A stretch of DNA of 64,000 nt from Pseudomonas viridiflava (GTDB lineage: Bacteria > Pseudomonadota > Gammaproteobacteria > Pseudomonadales > Pseudomonadaceae), in the NCBI RefSeq assembly GCF_900591205.1, contig NZ_UUPU01000084.1, positions 38,245 to 102,244 of the forward strand. Reading direction: 5' to 3'. This document shows positions 57,469-64,000 of this stretch, piece by piece (the first letter of the stretch is position 1; each line of letters opens with the position of its first letter). A program made the translations under genes and the position numbers. The notes beneath the pieces are model-generated. The model had not been told where the DNA came from. It worked only from the letters and a program-made list of their open reading frames with translations, and did no database searches.

Positions 57469-57514
57469 ATCAGCCTTCAGCTTAACGCTTGGGCTGGAGA
57501 CGCAAAGTCGATGC

Positions 57515-57880
57515 TTACTTCAGCTCGACTTTAGCGCCTGCTTCTTCCAGAGTAGCTTTGGCTTTGTCAGCTGCGTCTTTCGACACTGCTTCCAGAACCT
57601 GGGCAGGAGCGCCGTCAACTACAGCCTTGGCTTCTTTCAGGCCCAGACCGGTCAGTTCACGTACTGCCTTGATCACGTTTACTTTCTTCTCGCCAGCTTC
57701 CAGCAGCATGACGTTGAATTCGGTTTGCTCTTCAGCAGCAACAGCAGCAACAGCTGGGCCAGCGGAAGCAGCGGCAGCGGAAACGCCGAATTTTTCTTCG
57801 AAAGCTTTGATCAGCTCAACAACCTGCAGAACCGACATTTCAGCTACGGCGTTGAGGATATCGTCTTGGGAGATAGACAT
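57515..57880 (-). CDS. rplL: 50S ribosomal protein L7/L12
   Basis: The 121-residue acidic protein has the N-terminal dimer domain, an Ala-rich hinge (AAAASAGPAVAAVAA) and the C-terminal domain NVIKAVRELTGLGLKEAKAV that recruits translation GTPases. Several copies per ribosome are bound through L10. It is 78 bp after rplJ and is followed by an attenuator before rpoB. Confidence 0.98.
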   Translation of the reverse strand: MSISQDDILNAVAEMSVLQVVELIKAFEEKFGVSAAAASAGPAVAAVAAEEQTEFNVMLLEAGEKKVNVIKAVRELTGLGLKEAKAVVDGAPAQVLEAVSKDAADKAKATLEEAGAKVELK

Positions 57881-57958
57881 TGCTGTATTTCCTGAATTGG
57901 GGGACGGCCTACGCGGCCATCGAAATAAACAAAAATACGCGAGAGAAGTTGCTCAGCC

Positions 57959-58459
57959 TTAGGCTGCGGCAGCTTCTTTTTGCTCGCGAACTGCGGCCAG
58001 AGTACGAGCCAACTTGCTGGTAGCGCCTTGAATCACGCTCATCAGCTGAGAAATAGCTTCGTTACGGGTCGGCAGTGTTGCCAGTACGTCGATTTGGTTA
58101 GCTGCGAGGAACTTGCCCTCGAACGCAGCTGCCTTGATCTCGAACTTATCCTGACTCTTGGCGAATTCCTTGAACAAACGGGCAGCAGCGCCTGGATGTT
58201 CTTTGGAGAACGCGATCAGAGTCGGGCCGGTGAACACGTCGTTGAGGACACTGTATTCAGTGTCAGCAACAGCGCGCTTGAGCAGGGTGTTACGTACAAC
58301 ACGTACGTATACGCCAGCTTCACGAGCCTCTTTACGGAGTCCGGTCATAGCGCCTACTGTCACACCACGGGCATCAGCCACGACAGCGGACAGAGCAGCT
58401 TTGGCAGCCTCGTTGACTTCAGCGACGATGGCCTTCTTGTCTTCGAGATTAATTGCCAC
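57959..58459 (-). CDS. rplJ: 50S ribosomal protein L10
   Basis: The 166-residue protein starts MAINLEDKKAIVAEVNEAAK and carries the L10 signature DARGVTVGAMTGLRKEAREA. A C-terminal helix anchors L7/L12 dimers. Its start codon is GTG, preceded by AGGAG. In E. coli, the L10-L12 complex represses its own leader RNA; a comparable leader of about 198 bases lies upstream here. Confidence 0.98.
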   Translation of the reverse strand: MAINLEDKKAIVAEVNEAAKAALSAVVADARGVTVGAMTGLRKEAREAGVYVRVVRNTLLKRAVADTEYSVLNDVFTGPTLIAFSKEHPGAAARLFKEFAKSQDKFEIKAAAFEGKFLAANQIDVLATLPTRNEAISQLMSVIQGATSKLARTLAAVREQKEAAAA

Positions 58460-58657
58460 GGGTTTAACTCCTGCTTGTTACCGTTTCATCTGGCCGGAGC
58501 CGGATGTCGTTTTGGTGTCTGATTCGGTAAGGAACCGGGAGCACCATCTGCGTAGGCTTATGGTTTAAGACTTGCGTCGCCTACGGTCTTGGATAGCCCC
58601 CGCCAGGCAGGGACCCCAATTTTTCAATTGACGCAATCGCTTGCGCCAATCTGTGTC
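58460..58657 (-). promoter_or_regulatory. rplJL leader RNA (L10-type autoregulatory leader)
   Basis: The 198-bp rplA-rplJ spacer is long compared with its neighbours and holds several stem-forming segments, including GTAGGCGACGCAAG...GCCTACGCAG and CAATTGAAAAATTG. Position and size match the L10 leader of other gammaproteobacteria, which L10-L7/L12 binds to repress translation. A covariance search would settle it. Confidence 0.6.
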
Positions 58658-59353
58658 TTATACGTCCAGCGAACCTTGGTCGATGACCAGACCCGGGCCC
58701 ATAGTGGTGCTCAGGGTAACGCGCTTGACGTAGATACCTTTCGAGGAAGCTGGCTTGATACGCTTCAGATCAGCGATCAGGGCTTCAACGTTTTCCTTCA
58801 GCTTGACGGCATCAAAGCCGACTTTGCCAACGGAGGTGTGAATGATGCCGTTTTTGTCGGTGCGATAACGAACCTGACCAGCCTTGGCGTTTTTAACCGC
58901 GGTAGCTACGTCTGGAGTTACGGTGCCGACTTTAGGGTTAGGCATCAGACCGCGTGGACCAAGGATCTGACCCAACTGACCTACAACGCGCATTGCATCC
59001 GGGGAAGCAATAACTACGTCATAGTTCAGGTCGCCGCCTTTCATTTCGGCAGCCAGGTCGTCCATGCCAACGCGATCGGCGCCGGCGGCCAGAGCAGCTT
59101 CAGCTGCCGGGCCTTGGGTGAAGACAGCAACACGTACAGTCTTGCCAGTACCGTGTGGCAGCACAGTAGCGCTACGAACGACCTGGTCGGATTTACGTGG
59201 GTCAACACCCAGGTTTACAGCAACGTCAACGGACTCGCTGAACTTGACAGTCGACAGCTCGGTCAGCAGGGCAGCAGCGTCTACAAAGTTGTAGGCTTTG
59301 CCTGCTTCGATTTTGCCGGCGATAGCCTTTTGGCGCTTGGTCAGCTTAGCCAT
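58658..59353 (-). CDS. rplA: 50S ribosomal protein L1
   Basis: The 231-residue protein starts [20 protein letters not shown] and contains the L1 signature [20 protein letters not shown]. It forms the mobile L1 stalk that releases E-site tRNA and, in E. coli, represses the rplK-rplA message. Its ATG overlaps the rplK stop codon by one base (TAATG), so the two are coupled. Confidence 0.98.
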
Positions 59354-59784
59354 TACACACCCTCCACGTTAAGGCCCATGCTACGAGCAGAACCGGCGAT
59401 GGTACGCACGGCTGCATCCATATCAGCTGCAGTCAGATCCGCGTTTTTGGTTTTCGCGATTTCTTCCAGCTGAGCACGAGTTACGGTGCCAACCTTAACG
59501 GTGTTAGGACGAGCGGAACCGCTAATCAGACCAGCAGCTTTCTTCAACAGAACCGAAGCCGGAGTCGACTTGGTTTCGAAAGTGAAGCTACGGTCGCTAT
59601 ATACAGTGATGATCACTGGAGTCGGCAGACCTGGCTCAAGACCCTGAGTACGGGCGTTGAAGGCTTTGCAGAACTCCATGATGTTCACGCCGTGCTGACC
59701 CAGAGCTGGACCGACGGGTGGGCTAGGGTTGGCCTGAGCGGCCTTCACTTGCAGCTTGATGTAAGCGGTAATCTTCTTGGCCAT
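59353..59784 (-). CDS. rplK: 50S ribosomal protein L11
   Basis: The 143-residue product starts [20 protein letters not shown]; a frame extension of four codons upstream is not used in homologues. The proline-rich [20 protein letters not shown] switch is present. L11 binds the GTPase-associated rRNA and is needed by RelA to sense uncharged tRNA. A terminator upstream, after nusG, means that rplK needs its own promoter or readthrough. Confidence 0.98.
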
Positions 59785-59857
59785 GAGGCACTCCAATTAC
59801 GGGTTCGAACGCCTCGAAAGGCTCCCCGGTTACTTGCGCGTTTATCCCAGTGACGAC

Positions 59858-59886
59858 AAAACCCCACAGCCTAAGGCTGCGGGGTT
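59858..59886 (-). terminator. Terminator between nusG and rplK
   Basis: AACCCCGCAGCC and GGCTGTGGGGTT pair (one G-T) around TTA, followed on the minus strand by TTTGTCG. It lies 15 bp after the nusG stop. Confidence 0.85.
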
Positions 59887-59901
59887 GGGATGCTTGCTCA
59901 G

Positions 59902-60435
59902 CTAGACCTTCTCGACCTGGCTGAACTCCAACTCTACCGGAGTAGAGCGACCGAAAATGAGCACTGCCACTTGGATCCGGCTCTTTTCGTAGTTAACTTC
60001 TTCGACGGTGCCATTGAAATCAGCAAACGGACCATCTGTGACACGAACAACCTCACCCGGCTCGAACAACGTCTTCGGCTTAGGCTTGTCGCTACCGTCA
60101 GCAACACGACGCAGAATTGCTTCCGCTTCTTTGTCAGTGATCGGAGCAGGCTTATCAGCGGTACCGCCGATGAAACCCATGACACGAGGAGTGTCCTTGA
60201 CCAAGTGCCAAGTACCTTCATTCATGTCCATCTGAACCAACACGTAGCCAGGGAAGAACTTGCGTTCACTCTTGCGCTTCTGGCCATTCCGCATTTCAAC
60301 CACTTCTTCAGTGGGAACCAGAATTTCGCCGAAGCCATCTTCCATGCCTGCGAGCTTTACGCGCTCCAGCAAAGAGCGCATAACATGCTTCTCGTAACCC
60401 GAGTAAGCATGCACAACGTACCAACGCTTAGCCAC
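59902..60435 (-). CDS. nusG: Transcription termination/antitermination factor NusG
   Basis: The 177-residue protein starts MAKRWYVVHAYSGYEKHVMR, the NGN domain that binds the polymerase clamp. It ends with a KOW domain containing EPGEVVRVTDGPFADFNGTV. NusG suppresses pausing, partners Rho for termination and contacts S10 to couple transcription with translation. It follows secE by 9 bp in the same operon. Confidence 0.98.
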   Translation of the reverse strand: MAKRWYVVHAYSGYEKHVMRSLLERVKLAGMEDGFGEILVPTEEVVEMRNGQKRKSERKFFPGYVLVQMDMNEGTWHLVKDTPRVMGFIGGTADKPAPITDKEAEAILRRVADGSDKPKPKTLFEPGEVVRVTDGPFADFNGTVEEVNYEKSRIQVAVLIFGRSTPVELEFSQVEKV

Positions 60436-60444
60436 GGGACACCC

Positions 60445-60813
60445 TTAGCCAACAATCAAGGAAACAAGCCAGCCGAGCAGGGAATCAAGCCCCCACAACA
60501 GCAACGCCATAACCAGAACAACAGCCACAACAATCAACGTGGTCTGCGTGGTTTCTTGGCGAGTCGGCCAAACGACTTTACGGATTTCGGTGCGAGCTTC
60601 CTTTACCAGGACCGCGAAAGACTTGCCTTTAGCAGTCTGCAAGCCTACAAAGGCAGCTACAGCAGCAAGGGCAAGCAAAGCGAGTACGCGGTACAGGATC
60701 GGCGAAGCAGAGTAATACTGATTGCCAACAACGCCTACGACCACCAATGCGACCACAGCGAGCCACTTGACGAGATCGAAACGAGAGCTTTGAGCTTCAG
60801 CCTTAGGAGTCAT
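60445..60813 (-). CDS. secE: Preprotein translocase subunit SecE
   Basis: The 122-residue protein has three membrane helices as in enterobacteria, and ends with the conserved VKEARTEIRKVVWPTRQETT segment and final helix. It clamps SecY, coded 25 kb away in the same orientation. The preceding gene is tRNA-Trp, 45 bp upstream, so one promoter serves the tRNA and secE-nusG. Confidence 0.97.
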   Translation of the reverse strand: MTPKAEAQSSRFDLVKWLAVVALVVVGVVGNQYYSASPILYRVLALLALAAVAAFVGLQTAKGKSFAVLVKEARTEIRKVVWPTRQETTQTTLIVVAVVLVMALLLWGLDSLLGWLVSLIVG

Positions 60814-60858
60814 CTATGAAGATCCTGTGAAAAGAAAGCCAGACACACCACGTGAATC

Positions 60859-60934
60859 TGGCAGGTCAGGAGGGAATCGAACCCCCAACCTACGGTTTTG
60901 GAGACCGTCGCTCTGCCAATTGAGCTACTGACCT
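60859..60934 (-). tRNA. tRNA-Trp (CCA anticodon)
   Basis: The 76-nt minus-strand sequence begins AGGTCAGTAGCTCAATTGG and has the anticodon loop CTCCAAAA, a T arm GGTTCGATTCC, and an encoded CCA end. The 7-bp acceptor stem AGGTCAG/CTGACCT is perfect. It heads the secE-nusG transcript. Confidence 0.97.
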
Positions 60935-60954
60935 AAAACAAAATCAGGCCGACC

Positions 60955-60983
60955 ATTATGCAGGCCCGAAAAAGACTTTACAA
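60955..60983 (-). promoter_or_regulatory. Sigma70 promoter of tRNA-Trp/secE/nusG
   Basis: On the minus strand TTGTAA, 17 bp and CATAAT are followed by a GC-rich stretch (GGTCGGCC) typical of stringently controlled stable-RNA promoters. It lies in the space where tufB would be in other pseudomonads. Confidence 0.75.
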
Positions 60984-61055
60984 CAACCAACCCCACTAGA
61001 CTTGAAATCACCTGGCGACAAAACCAGACACAACACCATCAAGCCGAGGTAGCTG

Positions 61056-61089
61056 CTAAAACAAAGGCAGATATTTTCATATCTGCCTT
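61056..61089 (-). terminator. Terminator of the Tyr-Gly-Thr tRNA unit
   Basis: AAGGCAGATAT and ATATCTGCCTT form a perfect 11-bp stem with a 4-base loop, followed on the minus strand by TGTTTT. It lies 7 bp after the tRNA-Thr CCA end. Confidence 0.85.
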
Positions 61090-61095
61090 GTTATA

Positions 61096-61171
61096 TGGAG
61101 CTCTTGAGCGGATTTGAACCGCTGACCTCACCCTTACCAAGGGTGTGCTCTACCAACTGAGCTACAAGAGC
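61096..61171 (-). tRNA. tRNA-Thr (GGT anticodon)
   Basis: The 76-nt minus-strand gene begins GCTCTTGTAGCTCAGTTGG, has anticodon loop TTGGTAA and an encoded CCA end. The acceptor stem GCTCTTG/CAAGAGC is perfect. It is third in the Tyr-Gly-Thr unit. Confidence 0.97.
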
Positions 61172-61197
61172 AAAACACCGTGCACAACCTGCAAACT

Positions 61198-61271
<74 letters not shown>

Positions 61272-61295
61272 GGAGCTTGCAGCTCACGCTAAAAA

Positions 61296-61380
<85 letters not shown>

Positions 61381-61393
61381 TAAGCGAGCCGGC

Positions 61394-61421
61394 ATTCTAC
61401 ATCACGCCGGCCTTCTGTCAA
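61394..61421 (-). promoter_or_regulatory. Sigma70 promoter of the Tyr-Gly-Thr tRNA unit
   Basis: On the minus strand TTGACA, a 16-bp spacer and TAGAAT are followed by GCCGGCTCGC, a GC-rich discriminator typical for tRNA promoters under stringent control. The tRNA-Tyr 5' end is about 14 bp further on. Confidence 0.88.
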
Positions 61422-61522
61422 GCATTTTCTCATTAAAAATATGAGGTTAGCTGCGTTGACCTTTGCTTCACGCTTTAGACCGTAAAGGTCTTCACTGCGA
61501 AGCGGGCGCCATTCTATGCAAA

Positions 61523-61969
61523 CTATTCGACAGTTGCAACGCCTTCGCACAACATTATTTTATGTTTTAACTCATTGAATTCCTTAGCAAGGTTTTCAAA
61601 CGGTAGATCATCAGCCAGGCGTCGGCTTTCGGGAGCCACTCGAAGCCAATAACCCCAGGCATCAGGCGTGTTCAGCAATAGAACCTTGACCTTGATATCC
61701 AGGCTCGTGAGGCGCTGCTCGAGCGACTGCGCCTGACGCTGATCCGCAAAACCACCGATGTACAAGCAGGTATTCGGCGAATCAGGCGTTTTTGCCCGCT
61801 CCCTGCGCACCACGGCGTCCGCAGACTCACTCAGCAGGCGGATATCCTGCTGCGAGCCCTTATAAAGGCTCAGAGGCGTAACGTCCTTGGCTCGCAAAGG
61901 TGCCTCTTGTTGGTGCCATATGTAGTAGAAGGCGTTGAGGACAAGTAAAAGCAAAAACAGCCAACGCAT
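61523..61969 (-). CDS. SPOR-like domain membrane protein
   Basis: The start at 61969 (MRWLFLLLLVLNAFYYIWHQ) has GAGGTG upstream. The 148-residue protein has one N-terminal membrane helix and a C-terminal region (about 67-130) that looks like a SPOR fold: CLYIGGFADQRQAQSLEQRL followed by DAWGYWLRVAPESRR. SPOR domains bind denuded peptidoglycan at the division site; this one is degenerate and lacks a clear second repeat. It is third in the birA-coaX order, 7 bp after coaX. A cell-envelope role is likely. Confidence 0.75.
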   Translation of the reverse strand: MRWLFLLLLVLNAFYYIWHQQEAPLRAKDVTPLSLYKGSQQDIRLLSESADAVVRRERAKTPDSPNTCLYIGGFADQRQAQSLEQRLTSLDIKVKVLLLNTPDAWGYWLRVAPESRRLADDLPFENLAKEFNELKHKIMLCEGVATVE

Positions 61970-61976
61970 AATCACC

Positions 61977-62726
61977 TCAAGATAAAGGGCACGCCATCGC
62001 CAACCCTACAAAAACCAGGTCTTGCACAAGTCGAGCTTGCGGCACGGCATCCGATACCAGCTCAGCATCCCCACCGGTCAGGAACACGCTGAAGTCATCA
62101 CCCCAGTAGGTTCGGGCCAGCTCAAGCTGGGTCAGCACAAAACCTCTGAGCATCAACGTACAGCCGCGCTCTACTGCCTCCACGGTTGTACGGCCTGGGG
62201 AGAGGCGTTCCAGAGCTCTTTCGGCGGAAACATCGTCATAGCGTATCTTGCGCGTATGCGTGCGCAGCTGGTTACGCATTAGGGGCATACCTGGACAGAT
62301 GAAGCCACCCAGGTGCTGACCGTCCGCCGCAATAAAATCTGCCGTCGCAGCTGTGCCAAAATCAAGCACCAGACAAGCGCCTGAGGCTAATTTGAATCCG
62401 CCCAGCATTGCCAACCAGCGATCAAGACCCAGGCGCTGGAAATCTTCATAGCCATTGCGCACCCCCGCCATCTCGCGCGCGGAAGCCGCGCAGGAAACGA
62501 CAACGCCAAAAGCCTCCACCAACGCGTCGACCAGCTTGTTTGTTTCTTCCTGAGCACGAACACTCACCAAACGGCAGCGCGTCAGCAATAAACCGGGCAG
62601 CGCCACCAGGCTTTCAATCAATGCGGTGTCTGAACCTACGACCCCCCCCGCGGAGGCGTTCGCCAGGCCCGAATCGAGTACCCGCCACTTGATAAAGCTA
62701 TTCCCACAGTCGAGCTCAAGAATCAT
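61977..62726 (-). CDS. coaX: Type III pantothenate kinase
   Basis: The 249-residue protein begins MILELDCGNSFIKWRVLDSG; a GTG one codon earlier is possible. The phosphate-binding DCGNSFIKWR and the second ASKHA motif LVLDFGTAATADFI are present, with GFICPGMPLMRNQL after it. It makes 4'-phosphopantothenate, the first step to coenzyme A, and belongs to the feedback-resistant type III class. It overlaps the birA end by 11 bp. Other pantothenate kinases are not seen in the window. Confidence 0.95.
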   Translation of the reverse strand: MILELDCGNSFIKWRVLDSGLANASAGGVVGSDTALIESLVALPGLLLTRCRLVSVRAQEETNKLVDALVEAFGVVVSCAASAREMAGVRNGYEDFQRLGLDRWLAMLGGFKLASGACLVLDFGTAATADFIAADGQHLGGFICPGMPLMRNQLRTHTRKIRYDDVSAERALERLSPGRTTVEAVERGCTLMLRGFVLTQLELARTYWGDDFSVFLTGGDAELVSDAVPQARLVQDLVFVGLAMACPLS

Positions 62727-63675
62727 CACGCAACCTCAGGCTTAACTCACCACCACTGTATATTTTCTCAACACCATCAACACTTAAACGCAACGCGCCT
62801 TGACGGTCGACCCCCAGCACCACGCCATTCACCTGGTTGACACCCGCTATAAGGGATACCGCCCTGCCCTGCCACGCGTGATTCTGCTCCCACTCATTTT
62901 GAAGCTCTGCAAAGCCGGTCGTGCGATGCCGATCCAAATAGCTTCGCAACTGCAGACCCAATTGCGCCACCAGAGCGTTACGATCGACGGGAGAGCCCGT
63001 TTCCAGCTGCACAGAAGTCCATTGCTGATCGACCTCATCAGCCTTCTGCATATTCACGTTGATACCTATTCCAAGGACAACGTGGCAGATATCAGCAGGA
63101 TCACCTACCAACTCCAGCAAAATTCCGGCAATTTTTTTCTGCCCAACCAACACGTCGTTTGGCCACTTCAAGGCCGCACCCTGCACACCCGATTCGCGCA
63201 AGGCCCGCATCACGGCCAGACCGACAACCAGGCTCATGCCTTCCAGCTGTCTAAGCCCCCCTTCAATGCGCAACACAAGACTGTAATAGAGGTTCTGCGC
63301 GAAGGGGCTGACCCACTTTCGGCCGCGCCTGCCTCTGCCTGCCGTTTGCTGTTCCGCGAGCACCAGGAACGGCGCCGCACAGCCGTTATCAACAAGGCGC
63401 AACGCTTCGGCATTGGTGGAGTCGATCGAATCGGAGATATGAACAGGCCAGCCCAGGGAAGGCGCGTTTAACGCAATCTCCTCAGCACTCAGGAACACCA
63501 GCGGCGATGCTAACTGATACCCCTTGCCACGAACCTTATGGATGGGCAGATTCAATTCGGCCTCGAGGTGCTGGAGCTGCTTCCAGACAGCACTGCGACT
63601 AACGCCCAGGGCGGCGCCAAGTGCTTCGCCGGAGTGGAAGCGGCCATCTTTTAGAAGTTCTAACAACGTCAGCAT
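62716..63675 (-). CDS. birA: Biotin-protein ligase and biotin operon repressor BirA
   Basis: The 319-residue protein has an N-terminal winged helix (GEALGAALGVSRSAVWKQLQ) for DNA binding. The biotin ligase domain follows with TAGRGRRGRKWVSPF, the motif that holds biotinyl-AMP, and LKWPNDVLVGQKKIAGILLE. A C-terminal SH3-like domain closes it. It attaches biotin to acetyl-CoA carboxylase and can repress biotin genes when loaded. It is the first gene of birA-coaX-SPOR. The 207 bp between it and the 5S gene hold only the rRNA terminator. Confidence 0.96.
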   Translation of the reverse strand: MLTLLELLKDGRFHSGEALGAALGVSRSAVWKQLQHLEAELNLPIHKVRGKGYQLASPLVFLSAEEIALNAPSLGWPVHISDSIDSTNAEALRLVDNGCAAPFLVLAEQQTAGRGRRGRKWVSPFAQNLYYSLVLRIEGGLRQLEGMSLVVGLAVMRALRESGVQGAALKWPNDVLVGQKKIAGILLELVGDPADICHVVLGIGINVNMQKADEVDQQWTSVQLETGSPVDRNALVAQLGLQLRSYLDRHRTTGFAELQNEWEQNHAWQGRAVSLIAGVNQVNGVVLGVDRQGALRLSVDGVEKIYSGGELSLRLRDDS

Positions 63676-63835
63676 GCAAGTATCGCCTCACAATGAGGCA
63701 CGCATGATAGCCATGCGCAGGGTCATTGCATAGAAAGCACTGAAGAGGTGGTATTGGGCCGCCGCGGCGTGTCAGATGGCTGGCGTTATCGTTAGCACCC
63801 ATCGCGAGTAAGCTCAGGCCCTGCAAGAGGCCCAA

Positions 63836-63872
63836 AAACAAAACCCCTGTTTGCGTTAGCAAACAGGGGTTC
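63836..63872 (-). terminator. rRNA operon terminator
   Basis: AACCCCTGTTTGC and GCAAACAGGGGTT form a perfect 13-bp stem around four bases, followed on the minus strand by TTGTTTTTGGG. It lies 10 bp after the 5S rRNA. Confidence 0.93.
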
Positions 63873-63882
63873 TGGAATTTAA

Positions 63883-63999
63883 TCTTGACGATGACCTACT
63901 CTCACATGGGGAAACCCCACACTACCATCGGCGATGCATCGTTTCACTACTGAGTTCGGGATGGGATCAGGTGGTTCCAATGCTCTATGGTCGTCAAGA
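63883..63999 (-). rRNA. rrf: 5S ribosomal RNA
   Basis: The minus strand reads TCTTGACGACCATAGAGC... and ends ...AGTAGGTCATCGTCAAGA, so both ends pair into helix I (TCTTGACGA/TCGTCAAGA). The internal ACCACCTGATCCCATCCCG and CGATGGTAGTGTGGGG segments are typical of Pseudomonas 5S rRNA. The gene is complete or within a base or two of the window edge. The rest of the rRNA operon would lie beyond the right edge. Confidence 0.95.
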
Positions 64000-64000
64000 A

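Noticed and set aside
63676..63835. Possible small gene between birA and the rRNA terminator
   Set aside because: The only frame overlaps birA in antisense, lacks a start signal and has no recognisable features.

Overview
The window is a chromosomal segment of a Pseudomonas, most likely from the P. fluorescens group. Three things point there: high GC, the gene order ssb - MFS - uvrA - ferritin - katA - rplQ - rpoA that is typical of the genus, and many hairpin-forming REP/REPIN repeats built on TGTGGGAGC...GCTCCCACA with a GGCTTGCC(C/T)GCGAT core. About half is core translation and transcription machinery. The left half is a mixture of conserved Pseudomonas genes and smaller accessory ones.

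Positions 1-5500: the 3' part of an Abi_2-type (HEPN) abortive-infection gene runs off the left edge. Next come a thioredoxin/TPR chaperedoxin (ybbN/cnoX), a small uncharacterised gene, and a four-gene zinc-responsive cassette. The cassette encodes a His-rich periplasmic DUF2796 protein, a MacB/LolD-like ATPase, an FtsX-like permease and a DUF3299 periplasmic protein. It sits behind a good match to a Zur operator.

Positions 5500-18700: ompW with a candidate ANR/FNR box, a divergent NAD-dependent reductase-like gene and full-length helicase lhr, a large MscS channel, an MFS exporter, and an envelope-lipid operon ybhP-clsB-ybhN. REPINs fill most of the intergenic spaces.

Positions 18700-23200: an alpha/beta hydrolase overlapping a DUF3182 gene, a cysteine hydrolase, a trans-aconitate methyltransferase homologue, and a divergent LysR regulator.

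Positions 23200-30500: ssb, a YajR-like MFS transporter, uvrA (TTG start, possible SOS box), a ferritin/bacterioferritin-like protein that lacks the haem methionine, and katA.

Positions 30500-60820 (all minus strand): a continuous block read as secE-nusG, rplKAJL, rpoBC, rpsL-rpsG-fusA-tuf, the S10 operon (rpsJ to rpsQ), the spc operon (rplN to rpmJ with secY), and the alpha operon (rpsM to rplQ). Strong sigma70-type promoters are visible before tRNA-Trp/secE, rpsL and rpsJ. Terminators or attenuators are visible after nusG, rplL, tuf and rplQ, with further strong hairpins between rpsN and rpsH and between rpmJ and rpsM.

Positions 60859-64000 (minus strand): tRNA-Tyr, tRNA-Gly and tRNA-Thr form a unit with its own promoter and terminator. 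tRNA-Trp heads the secE operon. The tufB gene often found between tRNA-Thr and tRNA-Trp is absent. Upstream lie a SPOR protein, coaX, birA, and the 5S rRNA end of an rRNA operon.

I did not find a clearly novel multi-gene defence or biosynthetic system. The most interesting leads are the zinc cassette with its unknown divergent neighbour, the DUF3182/hydrolase pair, the structured rpsN-rpsH spacer, the ferritin variant, the missing tufB and the truncated Abi gene. No intergenic stretch exceeds 300 bases.
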